15,290 nt of DNA, taken from DATCMA01 sp036563645. GTDB taxonomy: Bacteria; Actinomycetota; Actinomycetes; Mycobacteriales; Micromonosporaceae. Location of the stretch: contig DATCMA010000005.1 of NCBI GenBank assembly GCA_036563645.1, forward strand, positions 1 to 15,290. The letters run 5' to 3'. Of the stretch, positions 12,661 to 15,290 are shown in pieces. A program made the position numbers and the translations under genes. The notes beneath the pieces were generated by a model. It did not search any database. It saw nothing but the letters and a program-made list of their open reading frames with translations, and was not told the origin of the DNA. Within the stretch, counting starts at the first letter, position 1, and the number at the start of each line of letters is the position of its first letter.

Positions 12661-14337
12661 TCATCGCCGTGGAGTAATGGTCTGCAACAGCTCGGGCATT
12701 CTCCGGTCGAGGGCGTCGCCGGCGAGGTACGTCCCGAGGGCGGCCGCACCGACCCCATACGCCAACCCGAGTGGCAGGGCGAGCCACAGCCAGAGGTCGC
12801 CGAGGACGACCGTCGCGACGATCATCGGCACGGACGCGGCGCCCCCGCCGAGCACCGCGACGAAGCTGAGCATGCTCCGGGCCATCCCCGTGCCGCTGGT
12901 AACGGCGAACGGGTTGGAGGTCTCCGGCAACGCGTACGCCGCGAGGACCGAGATGAAGAGCGTGATGGCGAGGCTCGCGCCGTAGGCGGCGAAGAGACTG
13001 CCGCTGGCGATCCCAATCCAGGTGGGTTCGCGGATCAGCAGACCGAGGACGACGGAGATCAGGACGAGCAGCGGCACCACTTGGATCGAGTACGCCACGA
13101 CCCGGGCGCGCAGCTCCACCTTGCCCGGCACCCCGGCGATGATGTGCGCCGCGTACGCGCTGCCGTCCAAACCGAATTGGTTGGCCAAGCTGACCGCGGA
13201 GAGCGCCCCAACGAAGATCATCGAGCTGCTGAGCAGCGCCGGAGCGGCGTCGAAGGCCTGGCCGGAAGCGCCAACGCGCACCCCACCGAGGTTCACCATC
13301 ACCGGGACGAACACTCCACCCACGGCGACGGCGATGAGACTCGAGCGCCGGCGCGCGTCCCGCCACCAGTACCGCAGTTCGCGCGCGACCAGGGCGCCGT
13401 AGCGGTCGCGGGGCAGCCAGCGCGCGGCGCGGGGGAACAGCGCCTCCACCGGCCCGCCCGCGCGCGTCCGGCCGCCACGGGCGCCGCCTTCGCTCACCGC
13501 GCCGTACATCGCCGACTCCAGCGAGTGCGCCCACCACCAGAGCAGACCGACGATGGTGAGCGCGGTGATCGCCAGTTTCGCGAGGCCAAGCCCTATCTGT
13601 CCTTCGACGACATCCATGCCGGCGGTGTACGGGGCGGCCAACGGAGTCCAGCCGAGCACCCGGGCGACGAGCGTGAGCTGGTCCCAGTTGGCCTTCTCAA
13701 TCGCGTACATGACGGCCAGCGTGAGCGGACCGAGCAGCGCCGCCAAGGCCGCGAGCAGCACGTTGGCCAGGTCGCGCATCCGCCGGGAGCGCAGGAGGTT
13801 AGCGAACGCGCTGGCGAGCGCCCGGCTCGCGGCCACCCCGAGCACCACCCCGCCCGCGATGCCGACGAACTCGACGAGCGCGGCGACCACCCCGCCGAGC
13901 AGACCGGCGGAGACCACCAAGCCGAGCGTGGCGAGGAACGTCGAGAGGGCCGATACCCCCAGCAGCGCCGCGGTGAGCAGCCCGATGACGAGGGTGCGCC
14001 GCCGCAGAGGCAGGAGGGCGAAGCGGGCCGGGTCGAGCGTCTCGTCCACGCCGAAGAAGACCAGCGGCAGCAGCAGCCAACTGAGCGTGGAGACGGTGCC
14101 CGTGAACGAGGCGGTCAGGACGCCGCCCCGCACGCTGTCGAAGACGCCGGGGAGCGCCAGGAGGACGAGCCCGCCGCAGCCCATGAGAAACCCCAAGACG
14201 ATGCTGAGGACGCGCAGGGCGAGCCGCCACCCCCGGCGGGAGCCGTAGTCCATCATCCGGTACTGGAGCCGGACAAAGTGCCAGATCGAGACTCGGGGCG
14301 CCTTCGGCGCGGCGACCGCGCTCTCCGCTACAGCCAT
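12661..14337 (-). CDS. ABC exporter permease, large ABC-2-like
   Basis: This 558-residue integral membrane protein is the membrane partner of the adjacent ATPase. A short cytoplasmic N-terminus (to about residue 40) is followed by many hydrophobic segments in two halves. These are separated by a hydrophilic, Arg/Gly-rich loop around residues 285-330 (SEGGARGGRTRAGG and PRAARWLPRDRYGALVARELRYWWRDARRR). The RELRYWWRDARRR segment resembles the coupling-region entry of ABC-2 type permeases. The two-half layout suggests a fused or duplicated permease that may function as a monomer or dimer. The gene overlaps the ATPase end by 10 bases and ends 10 bases before the flavin-reductase start. The exported substrate cannot be told from sequence. 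Confidence 0.85.
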   Translation of the reverse strand: MAVAESAVAAPKAPRVSIWHFVRLQYRMMDYGSRRGWRLALRVLSIVLGFLMGCGGLVLLALPGVFDSVRGGVLTASFTGTVSTLSWLLLPLVFFGVDETLDPARFALLPLRRRTLVIGLLTAALLGVSALSTFLATLGLVVSAGLLGGVVAALVEFVGIAGGVVLGVAASRALASAFANLLRSRRMRDLANVLLAALAALLGPLTLAVMYAIEKANWDQLTLVARVLGWTPLAAPYTAGMDVVEGQIGLGLAKLAITALTIVGLLWWWAHSLESAMYGAVSEGGARGGRTRAGGPVEALFPRAARWLPRDRYGALVARELRYWWRDARRRSSLIAVAVGGVFVPVMVNLGGVRVGASGQAFDAAPALLSSSMIFVGALSAVSLANQFGLDGSAYAAHIIAGVPGKVELRARVVAYSIQVVPLLVLISVVLGLLIREPTWIGIASGSLFAAYGASLAITLFISVLAAYALPETSNPFAVTSGTGMARSMLSFVAVLGGGAASVPMIVATVVLGDLWLWLALPLGLAYGVGAAALGTYLAGDALDRRMPELLQTITPRR

Positions 14338-15089
14338 GCCAGCTCCTCACCGGTTGCGGTCCGGCCGCCCACGACCTCGACGAAGACCTCCTCCAGCGAG
14401 CGTTCCCCGCGGACCTCGTCCAGCGTGCCCACTCGCTTGATCACGCCATCGGCGAGGATCGCGACGTGGCTGCACAGCCGCTCGACGACCTCCATGACGT
14501 GGCTGGAGAAGATGACGGTGCCGCCGCTGGCGACGTACCGCTGGAGGATGTCGCGGATGCGTGCGGCGGAGACGGGGTCCACCGCCTCGAACGGCTCGTC
14601 GAGCACCAGCAGTCGCGGCGCGTGCAGCAGCGCGCAGGCGAGCCCGATCTTCTTCTTCATGCCGGCCGAGTAGTCGACCACCAGCGTGCGGCCGGCGCCG
14701 GCGAGGGCGAGCACGTCGAGCAGCTCCCGCGCCCGCTGGTCGACGACGTCCGGATCCATGCCGCGCAGCAGCCCGTGGTACGCGAGCAACTCGGCGCCGC
14801 TCAGCCGGTCGAAGAGGCGTACGCCGTCGGGCAGCACGCCGAGCAGCGCCTTCGCGCGCACCGGATCCGACCACACGTCGTGCCCCAGCACCGAGGCGGT
14901 ACCGGCGTCCGGCCGCAGCAGCCCGACCGCCATGGAGAGCGTGGTGGTCTTGCCGGCGCCGTTCGGCCCGAGCAGGCCGTAGAAGGAGCCGGCCGGCACG
15001 TCCAAATCGATGCCCGCCACGGCGACCTTGGCGTCGAACCGCTTGACCAATCCCCGCACCGCCAGCGCGGCGTGTTCACCTGTTGTCAC
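14328..15089 (-). CDS. ABC transporter ATP-binding protein (DrrA/CcmA-like)
   Basis: This 253-residue ATPase powers the adjacent permease from the cytoplasmic face. It contains Walker A GPNGAGKTT (41-49), a signature YSAGMKKK (140-147, in place of LSGGQ), Walker B LLVLDEP (160-166, catalytic Glu165) and an H-loop SSH (His197). The Q-loop position reads LPDG, so the usual Gln is Asp, a variation seen among exporter-type ATPases. The extra C-terminal segment after about 225 (RSLEEVFVEVVGG) is typical of the ABC-2 exporter branch. The start is the GTG at 15089, with a weak GGTAGG just upstream. The upstream gene ends only 20 bases before it, and the permease start overlaps its 3' end by 10 bases, so the three are one operon. 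Confidence 0.93.
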   Translation of the reverse strand: MTTGEHAALAVRGLVKRFDAKVAVAGIDLDVPAGSFYGLLGPNGAGKTTTLSMAVGLLRPDAGTASVLGHDVWSDPVRAKALLGVLPDGVRLFDRLSGAELLAYHGLLRGMDPDVVDQRARELLDVLALAGAGRTLVVDYSAGMKKKIGLACALLHAPRLLVLDEPFEAVDPVSAARIRDILQRYVASGGTVIFSSHVMEVVERLCSHVAILADGVIKRVGTLDEVRGERSLEEVFVEVVGGRTATGEELAWL

Positions 15090-15109
15090 CTACCCGACGG
15101 TAGCGGTAC

Positions 15110-15290
15110 TCAGAAAGCCCGGATCGGGCCGCACTCCTCCGACCAGCCGAAGGCGGCCGGGGAGTCGGTGCCGAGCGCGTGCCGGGCGCGGTCGGTGCCG
15201 ATGTTCCAGGCCCGCCAGCCGTGGTCCGCCGCGAGGTCGTACGCCACGTCGCTGAGCGCGCAGGAGCGCAGCGGCTCCGGGAGGCGGTCG
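15110..15290 (-). CDS. 3' end of unrecognised gene, partial
   Basis: A minus-strand frame enters at the right edge and ends with TGA at 15110-15112, giving 59 residues. The sequence runs DRLPEPLRSCALSDVAYDLA, then ADHGWRAWNIGTDRARHALG, then TDSPAAFGWSEECGPIRAF. Third codon positions are almost all G or C, as in the real genes here, so I accept it as coding. It has several Trp and two Cys and no hydrophobic helix. I do not recognise the family. It ends 20 bases before the ABC ATPase start and probably belongs to the same operon. Confidence 0.65.
   Translation of the reverse strand, partial: DRLPEPLRSCALSDVAYDLAADHGWRAWNIGTDRARHALGTDSPAAFGWSEECGPIRAF

Noticed and set aside
12643..14673. Very long plus-strand open frame opposite the ABC permease
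   Set aside because: Its translation is dominated by Arg, Gly, Glu, His and Pro with no domain, and the minus-strand frame gives a clear membrane protein. Long antisense open frames are expected at this GC content.

Overview
This window is GC-rich, with strongly G/C-biased third codon positions, and every gene I can support is on the minus strand. The gene content points to an actinomycete (Actinomycetota): three LytR-CpsA-Psr (LCP) proteins with basic, proline-rich cytoplasmic tails, a DUF485/ActP acetate-type symporter pair, a short PAS protein, a NERD-like protein and a DrrA-like ABC exporter pair. I cannot name the genus. I saw no tRNA, rRNA, CRISPR array, insertion sequence or phage gene.

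Layout in transcription order (right to left): (1) 15290-12102 is one probable operon. It holds the 3' end of an unrecognised gene, an ABC ATPase, an overlapping 558-residue ABC permease and a flavin-reductase-like FMN-binding protein, and ends at a hairpin directly after the last stop codon. (2) 11828-9790 is a two-gene operon, a DUF485 membrane protein and an ActP-type cation/acetate symporter, joined by an ATGA overlap and ended by a 12-bp hairpin. (3) 9695-8718 encodes a UDP-glucuronate decarboxylase-like SDR enzyme whose start codon lies inside an inverted repeat. (4) 8632-4799 holds three LCP glycopolymer transferases in a row, separated by spacers rich in hairpins. (5) 4763-2067 encodes a rhodanese, a glycerophosphodiester phosphodiesterase and a soluble GAF-PAS histidine kinase with no adjacent response regulator. 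(6) 1873-517 encodes a NERD-like protein lacking the usual active-site residues and a short stand-alone PAS protein. (7) At the left edge there may be the N-terminus of a lipoprotein, preceded by an AT-rich island.

The clearest functional theme is the cell envelope. The SDR enzyme probably makes a nucleotide sugar (UDP-xylose-like), and the three LCP proteins probably attach lipid-linked glycopolymers to peptidoglycan. The glycerophosphodiesterase could recycle phospholipid or teichoic-acid-type headgroups. The acetate symporter, the ABC exporter and the signalling proteins look like separate housekeeping or accessory units. I find no convincing new multi-gene system. The observations most worth checking are the start-codon hairpin of the SDR gene, the hairpin-separated LCP triplet, the degenerate NERD protein and the AT-rich left-edge region.
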